From Scalindua sp964344685 (GTDB lineage Bacteria > Planctomycetota > Brocadiia > Brocadiales > Scalinduaceae), in assembly GCA_964344685.1 (NCBI GenBank), contig CAYFOK010000001.1:248001-312000 (forward strand): 64,000 nt of DNA. Direction: 5' to 3'. Positions 45,503 to 53,434 of this stretch are shown piece after piece. Position 1 is the stretch's first letter; each line of letters starts with the position of its first letter. The position numbers were made by a program, and so were the translations under genes. The notes beneath the pieces were generated by a model that was not told the origin of the DNA, did no database searches, and was given only the letters and a program-made list of their open reading frames with translations.

Positions 45503-46167
45503 AATAGATCTCCACACAGATTCCTCAGAGATTTTATCGCGCCGACAATATCCCAGCTTTCCCTGTCACGAGTAGTGGCAATGTTGGAGATGCTTCTGAT
45601 CTGCAGAACCGGAATGGCGAAATCTTCCCCGAACTTCATCGCTCCGGCTCCCTCCATAGACTCTACTTCAACGCCGTATTTTTCAGTCCGTATAATACCG
45701 GTTGCCTCCTTTCCGGTAGCCGTATTCACTGTTGCTCCGGTAACAACCGGAATATCCTTCAAAGTATTCCCAAACAAGTCATCGAAAATGGTGAGATTCC
45801 TGCTCTCATAATATTCCGGATCTCCCAATTCAAGATCACTCAGGCTTAAAAAAGAGTCTGTACCTTCTGCTCCCAGGTCAGCAACAACCTCTTTTTCAAT
45901 AATCACTAAAGTTCCTGATTCCTTTACCTCTTCTCTTGCACCGGTATAAGCGCCTGCAATACCAATCTGCAGAACCCTGTCAACAGGAGTGTTCAGGTGA
46001 AATCGTACCAGAGAAGAATAGGTATTCAGCACCCCGATCCCGGTAACTAAAAAAGAGAGCCCTTCCTTTTCAAAACCGCTGCCTGCATCTTCAATCTCTG
46101 ATGGACTTATTGATGGGAATATCCCCCCCAGTTCTATTGAAGTAGCTGTGCAAATGAGTGTTTTCAT
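45499..46167 (-). CDS. mqnB: Futalosine hydrolase (MqnB)
   Basis: A nucleosidase of the purine nucleoside phosphorylase superfamily that removes hypoxanthine from futalosine. The 222-residue protein starts MKTLICTATSIE, then shows LVTGIGVLNTYSSL, LQIGIAGAYTG, VADLGAEGT and the end VEVESMEGAGAMKF, whose Glu residues are the usual catalytic and ribose contacts. The open frame extends 74 residues further upstream, but GGGAGAAT sits before the ATG at 46167. It overlaps mqnD, so the two form a menaquinone operon. The dispersed repeat at 46172 immediately precedes it. Confidence 0.9.
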   Translation of the reverse strand: MKTLICTATSIELGGIFPSISPSEIEDAGSGFEKEGLSFLVTGIGVLNTYSSLVRFHLNTPVDRVLQIGIAGAYTGAREEVKESGTLVIIEKEVVADLGAEGTDSFLSLSDLELGDPEYYESRNLTIFDDLFGNTLKDIPVVTGATVNTATGKEATGIIRTEKYGVEVESMEGAGAMKFGEDFAIPVLQIRSISNIATTRDRESWDIVGAIKSLRNLCGDLL

Positions 46168-46171
46168 ATTC

Positions 46172-46223
46172 TCCCGATTTAATCCTAAACGCTGCATAAA
46201 ATCAAGGTTTAATAAAATCATTG
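46172..46223 (-). repeat. Dispersed ~50-bp leader repeat, copy 1 (upstream of mqnB)
   Basis: On the minus strand this reads from CAATGATTTTATTAAACCTT to AGGATTAAATCGGGA and ends four bases before mqnB, its GGGAG forming the ribosome site. A copy with about eight changes and one indel is at 52059-52109, also upstream of a minus-strand gene (gcvH). Confidence 0.8.
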
Positions 46224-46432
46224 ATTGGTAGCAAAGGGAATAAACTGCATAGGATGCGGATTTTCCCGGACTAAAGATGCCGAGGACAAAACACGGATAA
46301 ACTTTGATTAATTGAAAAAAAGGAAAAAACCCAGGAATATGATTCTTCGTGATTGACAAATTGATGGAGGGTTGTATAAAATTCTGCAAATGAATAGGTT
46401 AAAAGGAAATATTTTGAAAAGGATTACATAGT

Positions 46433-47116
46433 ATGGAAATCACAAGACCCATTGCACCTATAGTTGTTATCATCATCTCTCTGGCCTTATTAATTCCGGG
46501 AGTCACGCAACCCATGCTAACACTGACCGGGACGATAGAGAAATCACAGATAACCGAGACAGGCGTAGATCTTATCGTCGATTCCATCGTTGAGAAAGAG
46601 CTGAAGAAGAGCAAAAAAAAGTCAGAAGAAGAACTGAGGAAAAAGGCCGGAAGGATGGTGGGTATTGTCACGGGAGCGCTGGGACTTAAGGATATTACTG
46701 GAGAGGTTGAGGTATATAAAAAAACGCGAAGCATTGCCGGGACCGTTAAAGAGCTTTTTCGATCCGGTAGCGTTATTGTCGCATTCCTGGTGATGCTTTT
46801 CAGTATTATAATCCCGGGTACAAAAATGCTGCTGCTCCTTCTGGGTGTCTACTTTCAGGAATTGAAAATCAGCAGAAAGTCACTCTTGATAAACAGTGTG
46901 ATAAGCAAGTGGTCAATGGCTGATGTATTTGTAATAGCTATCATTGTCGCATACATGGCAGCTAACGCATCCTCTATGGGGGGGTTGATGAATTTACATG
47001 GTGAATTTGAACCTGGTTTCTACTCCTTTCTTGGATACTGCATCTTTTCAATACTTTCCACACAGCTCATTACAAAGAAGTATATGAGAGACGTGGACAA
47101 AGAAGAAGACAAATAG
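46433..47116 (+). CDS. PqiA-like inner membrane protein
   Basis: A 227-residue membrane protein. The N-terminal helix (residues 8-27) is followed by a charged extracytoplasmic part, including the helical run VEKELKKSKKKSEEELRKK, then three hydrophobic segments with PGTKMLLLLLGVYF and SKWSMADVFVIAIIVAYMA, a pattern of the paraquat-inducible protein A family (phospholipid-transport related in E. coli). It is shorter than the two-domain PqiA and lacks the cysteine pairs. It stands alone, divergent from mqnB. Partner MCE or lipoprotein genes are not adjacent. Confidence 0.75.
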   Translation: MEITRPIAPIVVIIISLALLIPGVTQPMLTLTGTIEKSQITETGVDLIVDSIVEKELKKSKKKSEEELRKKAGRMVGIVTGALGLKDITGEVEVYKKTRSIAGTVKELFRSGSVIVAFLVMLFSIIIPGTKMLLLLLGVYFQELKISRKSLLINSVISKWSMADVFVIAIIVAYMAANASSMGGLMNLHGEFEPGFYSFLGYCIFSILSTQLITKKYMRDVDKEEDK

Positions 47117-47166
47117 GGAAAATGATTGTTAGTAAATAGGTCCGTTCATGCCTTCACCGATATTGT

Positions 47167-47194
47167 ATTACGTCTACAATTGTTTAGACGTAAT
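47167..47194. terminator. Hairpin between convergent pqiA-like and lipoate ligase genes
   Basis: ATTACGTCTA at 47167-47176 pairs perfectly with TAGACGTAAT at 47185-47194 around an eight-base loop that contains CAATTG. It overlaps the lipoate gene stop codon (47184-47186). It could end transcription in both directions, though no T-tract follows either arm, so the call is tentative. Confidence 0.5.
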
Positions 47195-47951
47195 CAATCG
47201 ACAGACTTGGCTGTGCGCCGTAGCTCCAGTCCTCTGATTCATATTTTATCCTTGCCAATTTCTCTGATTCTGAGAACTCATAGTTACTTAAACTTCTCTC
47301 GTTCAAGCTTGCATTTAAATAGCCGGAAAAACCCTGTTTGATGGCATTCTTTAATTCTTTCTCAGGTATGTCAATGTATGTGATCCTCTTCCGTAAATCA
47401 TGAGCTTCCGGTTTGTGCTTAAAACAATTAGAGTGTTTTTCAGTATTGATTCCGGTCAGTATCGAACCGTGCTGGAGCAGCTTGCCTTTTTTTCTTACCT
47501 GGGCACTGCCGGCAAATTTCTTCCTGTTGATAGTGAGTTCATTGAACGATGGTTCCCGGAAGCAGACAGGGTTATCTCTGTCTTTGATCTTAGAACTGCT
47601 CATCTCAGGGTAAAGCCCTAAGGCTTTCAAGCCCTGAATTATGGCGCTGCTGATAATCTTATATGATTCAATAATCGACCTCGGCATCATATCCTTATCA
47701 ATAATAAAGGAATATGTGAGTTCTTTTTCGTGAAGAACGGCTTTCCCTCCCGTTATCCTCCTGACAATATCAATACCGTTTTCAGCGCAATATTCCAGGT
47801 CTATCTCATGCAGGTCCTGATACCTGCCAATCGATACTGCGCAGGGCTTCCATTGGTAAAATCTGAGTACCGGTACTCTTGATGAGAGCAGCATCTCATC
47901 TATTGCCATATTGATATAGGCGCTATTAAATCCAGTGTCGATAAAATCCAT
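47184..47951 (-). CDS. lipM: Lipoate-protein ligase / octanoyltransferase (LplA/LipM-like)
   Basis: A 255-residue cofactor-transferase that puts a lipoyl or octanoyl group on lipoyl-domain proteins. It has RRITGGKAVLHEKELTYS, with the substrate-binding GGKAVLH, and NRKKFAGSAQVRKKGKLLQHGSI, in which the Lys after the second Ala is usual for the active site; PVCFREPSFNEL carries the cysteine seen in octanoyltransferases of the LipM type. It is the last gene of the gcvH-gcvPA-gcvPB-lipA group, so its target is likely GcvH. Whether it uses free lipoate or octanoyl-ACP cannot be decided. Confidence 0.83.
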   Translation of the reverse strand: MDFIDTGFNSAYINMAIDEMLLSSRVPVLRFYQWKPCAVSIGRYQDLHEIDLEYCAENGIDIVRRITGGKAVLHEKELTYSFIIDKDMMPRSIIESYKIISSAIIQGLKALGLYPEMSSSKIKDRDNPVCFREPSFNELTINRKKFAGSAQVRKKGKLLQHGSILTGINTEKHSNCFKHKPEAHDLRKRITYIDIPEKELKNAIKQGFSGYLNASLNERSLSNYEFSESEKLARIKYESEDWSYGAQPSLSIDYV

Positions 47952-47973
47952 TTTAGATGTAAAAGAAAGTTAC

Positions 47974-48055
47974 AAGTGTCTAAAGTTTAAAGTGAGCTAA
48001 AGTTGCGGAAGAAAGTTTTTTTACTTTAGGCACTTTAGTTTACTTAAGGCACTTC
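47974..48055. repeat. MITE-like inverted repeat between lipM and lipA
   Basis: The left arm (47974-48003, AAGTGTCTAAAGTTTAAAG and following) is an imperfect inverted copy of the right arm (48022-48055, ACTTTAGGCACTTTAG and following). It is built from AAGTGNCTAAAGT units shared with the elements at 17040 and 17664. It can fold into a hairpin with a loop of about 18 bases and may end or attenuate transcription between the two genes. It overlaps the last bases of lipA. Confidence 0.65.
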
Positions 48056-48930
48056 AAACTTGTTTTGCGGCTATGCTGCACTATTTCTCCCGCATGGTAA
48101 CTGCTTCTCACCAGAGGGCCGGAGAAAACGTGTGCGAATCCCATATCCAATGCATATTCCTTAAACTCGTTAAATTCATCTATTGTGTAGTACTTTTTTA
48201 CTTCTGATAAATTCCTGCCAGGCTGAAGATACTGACCGATAGTCAGTATTGCAACTCCCACACCCCTTAGATCATGCAGTGTCTGCAGTATCTGGTCTTT
48301 AGTCTCTCCAAGCCCGATCATTAATCCGGATTTGATGTTTGGCAGGTAATTTCCCGCATGTCTTAATACTTTTAAAGATAGATCATAACTCCCTCCGGGT
48401 CTTACGCGGGGAAAGAGATCTCGCACTGTTTCGATGTTGTGATTGAAGACGTATGGGGATGAATCTAAGACACGCTCTAACAACTTTAAATTACCGTTAA
48501 ATTCAGATGTCAGTATCTCAACCTTACACTCAGGCCTGAGTTTCCGAATCTCAATTACCGTATTATAAAACTGTTCTGCTCCGGAATCCGGAAGGTCATC
48601 TCTCGTGACTGACGTTATAACTGCATAGTTAAGGTCCAGTTTGTTGACAGCTGCTGCAATCTTAACAGGTTCCTGCCTGTCAAGCCTTTCCGGAGTTCCG
48701 GCAGGGATATTGCAATAGAGGCATTTCCTGGTACAGACATCTCCCATTATCAGGAAAGTTGCAGTACCTTTCCCATAGCACTCTCCAATGTTCGGGCACT
48801 TCGCTTCTTCACATACAGTGTTTACCTCAGTTTCTCTCAGGGAAGACCTGGTTCGATTATAGGTGAAACCGGAAGGAATTTTCACTTTAAGCCAATCCGG
48901 ATGATGTCTGCGTTTTACGTGGTATGCCAT
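48040..48930 (-). CDS. lipA: Lipoyl synthase
   Basis: Radical SAM enzyme that inserts two sulfurs into octanoyl-lipoyl domains. The auxiliary cluster cysteines are C40, C45 and C51 (CEEAKCPNIGEC) and the SAM cluster cysteines C66, C70 and C73 (CTRKCLYC). The 296 residues end at a normal position, with RSSYHAGE near the C-terminus giving the serine ligand of the auxiliary cluster. It overlaps the end of gcvPB by 16 bases and so is part of the glycine cleavage operon. Confidence 0.96.
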   Translation of the reverse strand: MAYHVKRRHHPDWLKVKIPSGFTYNRTRSSLRETEVNTVCEEAKCPNIGECYGKGTATFLIMGDVCTRKCLYCNIPAGTPERLDRQEPVKIAAAVNKLDLNYAVITSVTRDDLPDSGAEQFYNTVIEIRKLRPECKVEILTSEFNGNLKLLERVLDSSPYVFNHNIETVRDLFPRVRPGGSYDLSLKVLRHAGNYLPNIKSGLMIGLGETKDQILQTLHDLRGVGVAILTIGQYLQPGRNLSEVKKYYTIDEFNEFKEYALDMGFAHVFSGPLVRSSYHAGEIVQHSRKTSLKCLK

Positions 48931-50324
48931 GTTAATTTGGGTTTCCTTGCGGCACGGACAATATCAAGCCTTCCAACTGGTGCCTTAAGTGGAGCCTTTG
49001 TCAATTTTTCGGGTTCGTGTTCTGCTTCTTTCTTGATTATTTTCATTGCCTCTATAAATGCATCCAGGTTCTCTTTTGTCTCGGTTTCCGTTGGTTCAAT
49101 CAACATAGCGCCTTTGGCAGTTAAGGGAAAATAAATTGTTGGTGGATGAAAACCAAAATCCATAAGGCGCTTGGCAATATCATTTGTTGTTATGCCGTTT
49201 GGCATCAAGCTGTCATCAATTACAAATTCATGCTGACATATTCTGTCATAAGGCAGATGATAATGCTGCTTTAATTTCTCCTTCATATAATTCGCATTCA
49301 GGACTGCATTTTCAGCAATACCTCTTAAGCCTGAAGCTCCGATAGACCTGATATAAGAATAAGCCCTGAGAAGGATACTGAAATTTCCGTAGAAGGAGTG
49401 TACTCTGCCAATGGAATTTTCAGATTGCTCAAATTCCAGTCTATCATTCTTCTTAATAATCCTGGGGTTTGGCAGAAACGGTTCCAGCTCTTTAATGACA
49501 CCGACAGGACCGGACCCCGGACCTCCGCCGCCATGTGGCGTTGAGAATGTTTTATGCAGATTCAGGTGTATTATGTCTATTCCGAAATTTCCCGGTTTGA
49601 CTATTCCCAGCATTGGATTCATATTGGCACCGTCGAGATAGCACAGCCCGCCATAGTCATGAATTGTTTTTGTTATTTCCTGGATATTCTCATCAAATAT
49701 TCCTAATGTATTCGGGTTTGTTATCATGATGCCTACAACATCTTTGCTCATCTTTTGACGTAAGTCATCAAGGTCAACTCCGCCGGATGGGCTTGATTTT
49801 ACATGGACCGGTTCAAACCTGCAGAGTGAAATTGATGCAGGATTGGTACCATGGGCAGAGTCCGGGATGATTACTTTTGTACGCTTCTCACCTCTCTTCT
49901 CAAACCAGGCTTTCATTATCATTATTCCCGTTGATTCGCCGTGTGCCCCGGCAGCAGGCTGTGTTGTGAAGGCATGCATCCCTGTAATCTCACAAAGATA
50001 CTGCTGTAACCGATACATTATCTCCAGTGCGCCCTGGTTATGCTGTGAGAAAGGGTGAATATTGAAATCAGGGAGTTTAGCGGCTGTCTCATTTATTTTA
50101 GGATTATACTTCATGGTGCAGCTGCCAAGAGGATATAGGCCGTTGTCCACGCCAAAGTTGGATTTGGAGAGATTTGTGTAATGCCTGATAACTTCAACTT
50201 CAGGGAGTTCCGGCAGATTCAGGTCCTTTCTCTGTAGATCGTCCGGGATATTTGTCTGTATGTCTAATACCTTGACATTAAAAGAGCTGCTTCCCGGTTT
50301 TGATTTTTCATTGAGTAATTTCAT
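48915..50324 (-). CDS. gcvPB: Glycine dehydrogenase (decarboxylating) subunit 2
   Basis: C-terminal half of the P-protein, which with GcvPA decarboxylates glycine and passes the aminomethyl group to lipoyl GcvH. The PLP lysine is in LHKTFSTPHGGGGPGSG. Further marks are YPLGSCTMKYNPKINE near residue 65 and AHGTNPASISLC. The 469-residue length is normal for the split form found in Gram-positives, archaea and some Planctomycetes. It overlaps gcvPA by 17 bases and lipA by 16, so transcription and perhaps translation are coupled. The reverse direction would make glycine from methylene-THF. Confidence 0.95.
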   Translation of the reverse strand: MKLLNEKSKPGSSSFNVKVLDIQTNIPDDLQRKDLNLPELPEVEVIRHYTNLSKSNFGVDNGLYPLGSCTMKYNPKINETAAKLPDFNIHPFSQHNQGALEIMYRLQQYLCEITGMHAFTTQPAAGAHGESTGIMIMKAWFEKRGEKRTKVIIPDSAHGTNPASISLCRFEPVHVKSSPSGGVDLDDLRQKMSKDVVGIMITNPNTLGIFDENIQEITKTIHDYGGLCYLDGANMNPMLGIVKPGNFGIDIIHLNLHKTFSTPHGGGGPGSGPVGVIKELEPFLPNPRIIKKNDRLEFEQSENSIGRVHSFYGNFSILLRAYSYIRSIGASGLRGIAENAVLNANYMKEKLKQHYHLPYDRICQHEFVIDDSLMPNGITTNDIAKRLMDFGFHPPTIYFPLTAKGAMLIEPTETETKENLDAFIEAMKIIKKEAEHEPEKLTKAPLKAPVGRLDIVRAARKPKLTWHTT

Positions 50325-51597
50325 CTATAACCCTGTCTATATCTTCTATTGGAGTCATCTCCGTACAGCAAATCAGATAACAGTTCTCAAAGCCTGGATA
50401 GTATTTTTCTAAAGCAATGCCAATTTCTATATCAGATAATTTTGACAGAATATCCTTGCGGATCCTTACAACAAATTCGTTGAAAAAAGGCTTATCAAAG
50501 ACCAGATCAACACCTTCAATTTGACTTAGCTTGTCAGCAAAATATACGGCCAGTTGATTATTCAACTGTGCCAGACTACCCAGGTTCTTACCGTAGGTAA
50601 TAAGATATACAGCTGCTGCAAGCGCGCAAAGGCCATGATTAGTACAGATATTACTGGTTGCTTTCTCTCTCCTTATATGCTGCTCCCTGGTGCAGAGAGT
50701 CAGTGCGAAACCTCTGTTGCCGTGGATGTCAACTGTCTCTCCTGCAAGCCTTCCGGGAATCTGTCTGACATAAGCCTGTTTTGTTGCAAAAATACCCAGT
50801 CCGGGTCCGCCAAAATTCATCGGATTTCCGAAGGATTGACCTTCCGCGGTAACGATATCTACACCATATTCTGAGAAAGGTTTCAGCATGGCCCAGCTTA
50901 ATGGTTCAGTAGTTGAGGTAATGAACAGTATGTCTTCTGCTTTTTTTCTGATCTCTTCAAGATCTTCAATCTGACCAAAGAAATTAGGGCTTTGAAGTAT
51001 TACTGCAGATGATCCTTCCGTTCTGAAATCAGAAGTTAAACCGTCTGTAAAATCAATCTCTGAAATTCTGATTTCATTTGCTCTGGCATAAGTATCCAGA
51101 ACTCTACGATAGAACGGGTTTAACGCCTGCGAGACAAGGACCTGTTTTTTCCCTTTGATCCTTGATGCAAGTATCATTGCCTCTGCAAGGCTGGTAGCAC
51201 CGTCATACATGGAAGCATTAGAGATATCCATGCCGGTCAGCTCGCAAATCATACTCTGATATTCAAAAATTGCCTGGAGAGTCCCCTGGCTGATTTCAGG
51301 CTGATATGGGGTATACGCCGTGCTTAATTCACCCCGTGATGTTACAGCTTTTACCGTTGATGGGATATGATGATTATAATTACCGCCGCCCAGGAAGGAG
51401 GTTGGTCTTCTATTCTTCTTTGAAATTTTTTCCAGTTCACGCAACAGTTCAAATTCTGATAATTGATCCGGTATCTGCAATGGGCTTTTCAGGACAAGTT
51501 TATCCGGGACATCCTTGAACAGGTCCATAACGTCCCGGACGCCGATCTCATCTAGCATTATTTCCCTGTCTGTATCCGTATTTGGTGTGTAGTCCAT
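50308..51597 (-). CDS. gcvPA: Glycine dehydrogenase (decarboxylating) subunit 1
   Basis: N-terminal half of the split P-protein. Family marks are FLGGGNYNHHIPS, TAYTPYQPEISQGTLQAIFEYQ, GMDISNASMYDGATSLAEAM and RQIPGRLAGETVD. The 429-residue size fits. It follows gcvH directly (the stop of gcvH is next to the ATG at 51597) and overlaps gcvPB. No gcvT is in the window, so the aminomethyltransferase must be elsewhere, which is needed for a complete cycle. Confidence 0.95.
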   Translation of the reverse strand: MDYTPNTDTDREIMLDEIGVRDVMDLFKDVPDKLVLKSPLQIPDQLSEFELLRELEKISKKNRRPTSFLGGGNYNHHIPSTVKAVTSRGELSTAYTPYQPEISQGTLQAIFEYQSMICELTGMDISNASMYDGATSLAEAMILASRIKGKKQVLVSQALNPFYRRVLDTYARANEIRISEIDFTDGLTSDFRTEGSSAVILQSPNFFGQIEDLEEIRKKAEDILFITSTTEPLSWAMLKPFSEYGVDIVTAEGQSFGNPMNFGGPGLGIFATKQAYVRQIPGRLAGETVDIHGNRGFALTLCTREQHIRREKATSNICTNHGLCALAAAVYLITYGKNLGSLAQLNNQLAVYFADKLSQIEGVDLVFDKPFFNEFVVRIRKDILSKLSDIEIGIALEKYYPGFENCYLICCTEMTPIEDIDRVIDEITQ

Positions 51598-51984
51598 CTA
51601 TTCTATTCCGGCCAGGAATTTATTATACTCTTCTGTACTCATGAGCTGGTCCAACTCAGCCCCGTTTTTTACTTTTAATTTTACTATCCAGCCTCCTTCA
51701 AACGGCTCATTATTAATAAGCTCAGGTGAATTCTCAAGAGACTTATTAACTTCCACTATCTCGCCGCTTACGGGGCTGAAAATATCGCTTACGGATTTAA
51801 CACTTTCAACAACACAGAGGTTACCGTTCTGCTCGATCTGTTTGCCTACTACAGGTAATTCCACAAATACAATATCCGTAAGCTGATCCTGTGCATAATC
51901 TGTGATTCCTACGGTTGCAACGTCACCGTCAATCCTGATCCATTCATGTGATTGAGTGTATTTACAGTCTATAGGATTATCCAT
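51598..51984 (-). CDS. gcvH: Glycine cleavage system H protein
   Basis: A 128-residue lipoyl carrier that shuttles the aminomethyl group between P, T and L proteins. The lipoylated lysine is K63 in VESVKSVSDIFSPVSGEI. The start is supported by GAGGGGAGA before the ATG. It opens the operon gcvH-gcvPA-gcvPB-lipA-lipM. The leader between it and the upstream repeat shows no glycine riboswitch pattern. Confidence 0.96.
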   Translation of the reverse strand: MDNPIDCKYTQSHEWIRIDGDVATVGITDYAQDQLTDIVFVELPVVGKQIEQNGNLCVVESVKSVSDIFSPVSGEIVEVNKSLENSPELINNEPFEGGWIVKLKVKNGAELDQLMSTEEYNKFLAGIE

Positions 51985-52058
51985 TGTCTCCCCTCTATAG
52001 GATATTTAGAGCAGTAAAATTTTTTTTTTGTTTATCTCAACAAGAGTAATAGCATGTT

Positions 52059-52109
52059 TCCCGATTTAATCCTAAATATAGCATAAAAGCAAGGTTTAAA
52101 AAGTCATTG
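52059..52109 (-). repeat. Dispersed ~50-bp leader repeat, copy 2 (upstream of gcvH)
   Basis: Matches 46172-46223 in order and orientation, with about eight changes and one deletion. On the minus strand it contains AAACCTTGCTTTTATGC and TTTAGGATTAAATCGGGA. It starts about 75 bases upstream of gcvH. Like copy 1 it precedes a minus-strand gene. Confidence 0.8.
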
Positions 52110-52156
52110 CTTCAGCTTTCCAGGTTAAACTCTTTTATTCTTTTTTTTTTTACACA

Positions 52157-53074
52157 TCAGGTACAGGCATGAATCAATGCCTCTTGCCAGTTCGTTTTCT
52201 TAAGAAATCCTAGTTTTGAGAAGCGGTCACCATTCATTGAAAGTGGACGGCTTAACGCACGTACTTGTGTCCGGGTGAGACCGTTGCCGCCAATAAGCTC
52301 ACTCAATGAGGCCATTGTCCAGGCGACAAAATATGGAAGATGGATTTCTCTGGAACAGTTTGCCATTTTTCCAATAGCACGCAGAAGTTCTCCATTCGTA
52401 ATGGTTTCTCCCAATACATTGTATGTACGACCACGTGTAACCGGTTCAGTCAGGCACAGAGTAATAGCTCTGGCAGCGTCACTTGCCGCCAGTACAGACC
52501 AGGGTGCCTGTCCTGAGCCGATAATAACCACTCGCCCGGATTGTCGGAATTCATCAATGGCAGGATTCATGAACCCGTTATCTCCTGCACCAAGAACAAG
52601 AGGAAGGCGTAGTATGGTAGCTTTTTCCGGCAACAATTGTGTTAAAGCTTTTTCCGCATCTATTTTACTGGCCGGATATCCCGGATTAGTTACTGTTGGG
52701 AATGATTCATCAGCTTCGTATACGTGACCATAGACGGTTATACTGCTGGTGTAAATAAAGTGTGTGACTCCTTTTTCCCGGGAAGCTTGAGACAGGTTAA
52801 ACGTGCCTTGAGCGTTAACGGCCATAAACTTTTCATTTGGACCACGACCTCCGTTTACTAATCCTGCTAAATGGATTACATATGTTATGCCATCCAATAC
52901 TAGGGGAAGGTTTTCCGGACATGTTATATCCGCAGTTACTGTCTCAAACCGTTTATGCAATTCAGGCAGAGCTTTATCATCTGGTAAAACCATAAGTCGC
53001 AATGGATAATCTACAATCTGTTTTAGGACATATTGTCCTAAAAAACCACTGGCACCGGTCAGTAGGATCTTCAT
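52157..53074 (-). CDS. NAD-dependent epimerase/dehydratase family protein
   Basis: A 305-residue extended short-chain dehydrogenase. The nucleotide motif is TGASGFLG (residues 6-13), the active site YPASK has the usual Tyr and Lys, and YTSSITVYG supplies the Ser. The substrate is not clear from sequence; sugar-nucleotide, dihydroflavonol-type and 3-beta-hydroxysteroid-like enzymes share this fold. AAGGAAATC precedes the ATG. It is isolated, and the base composition looks a little richer in G+C than its neighbours. Confidence 0.85.
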   Translation of the reverse strand: MKILLTGASGFLGQYVLKQIVDYPLRLMVLPDDKALPELHKRFETVTADITCPENLPLVLDGITYVIHLAGLVNGGRGPNEKFMAVNAQGTFNLSQASREKGVTHFIYTSSITVYGHVYEADESFPTVTNPGYPASKIDAEKALTQLLPEKATILRLPLVLGAGDNGFMNPAIDEFRQSGRVVIIGSGQAPWSVLAASDAARAITLCLTEPVTRGRTYNVLGETITNGELLRAIGKMANCSREIHLPYFVAWTMASLSELIGGNGLTRTQVRALSRPLSMNGDRFSKLGFLKKTNWQEALIHACT

Positions 53075-53434
53075 ACTTGATTTCCTTTTTGTGTGATCAA
53101 ATTCAAAGATGATTCAATAGAAAGGTTTGTTAATAATATTCTTTAAATGATAATTTAAAATCTCATTTTATTCTTATGTGACTGCCATAACCTGAAAACG
53201 GATTTGTCATTGACTTCCCAAGGTTTAGACACCTATTTTTCTTCATCGTACTTCATTACCACGCACCTTTCCATGTTAATTTATACTCTTGATATGATAT
53301 ACCATATATGTTTTGATTCTATTACTCAGGCGGGTATAATTAATTGCATGTATAAAATTGCACAATTTAATACTTGTTATTGTAAGTAAAAGGGACGCAA
53401 CCTGTAACTTTATAACTTCTCCATACTGATTAAA
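53075..53434. other. Intergenic region with a 37-bp dispersed repeat
   Basis: 360 bases between divergent genes. The stretch 53246-53282 matches 55727-55763 at 29 of 37 positions without gaps, including TTTCCATGTTAATTT; that 15-mer is also present at 61731-61745. Otherwise no structure was recognised. Confidence 0.5.

Noticed and set aside
51985..52156. Glycine riboswitch upstream of gcvH
   Set aside because: The leader shows only the dispersed repeat and a ribosome site; no GGAGAG...CCGAAGGGG aptamer pattern is visible.
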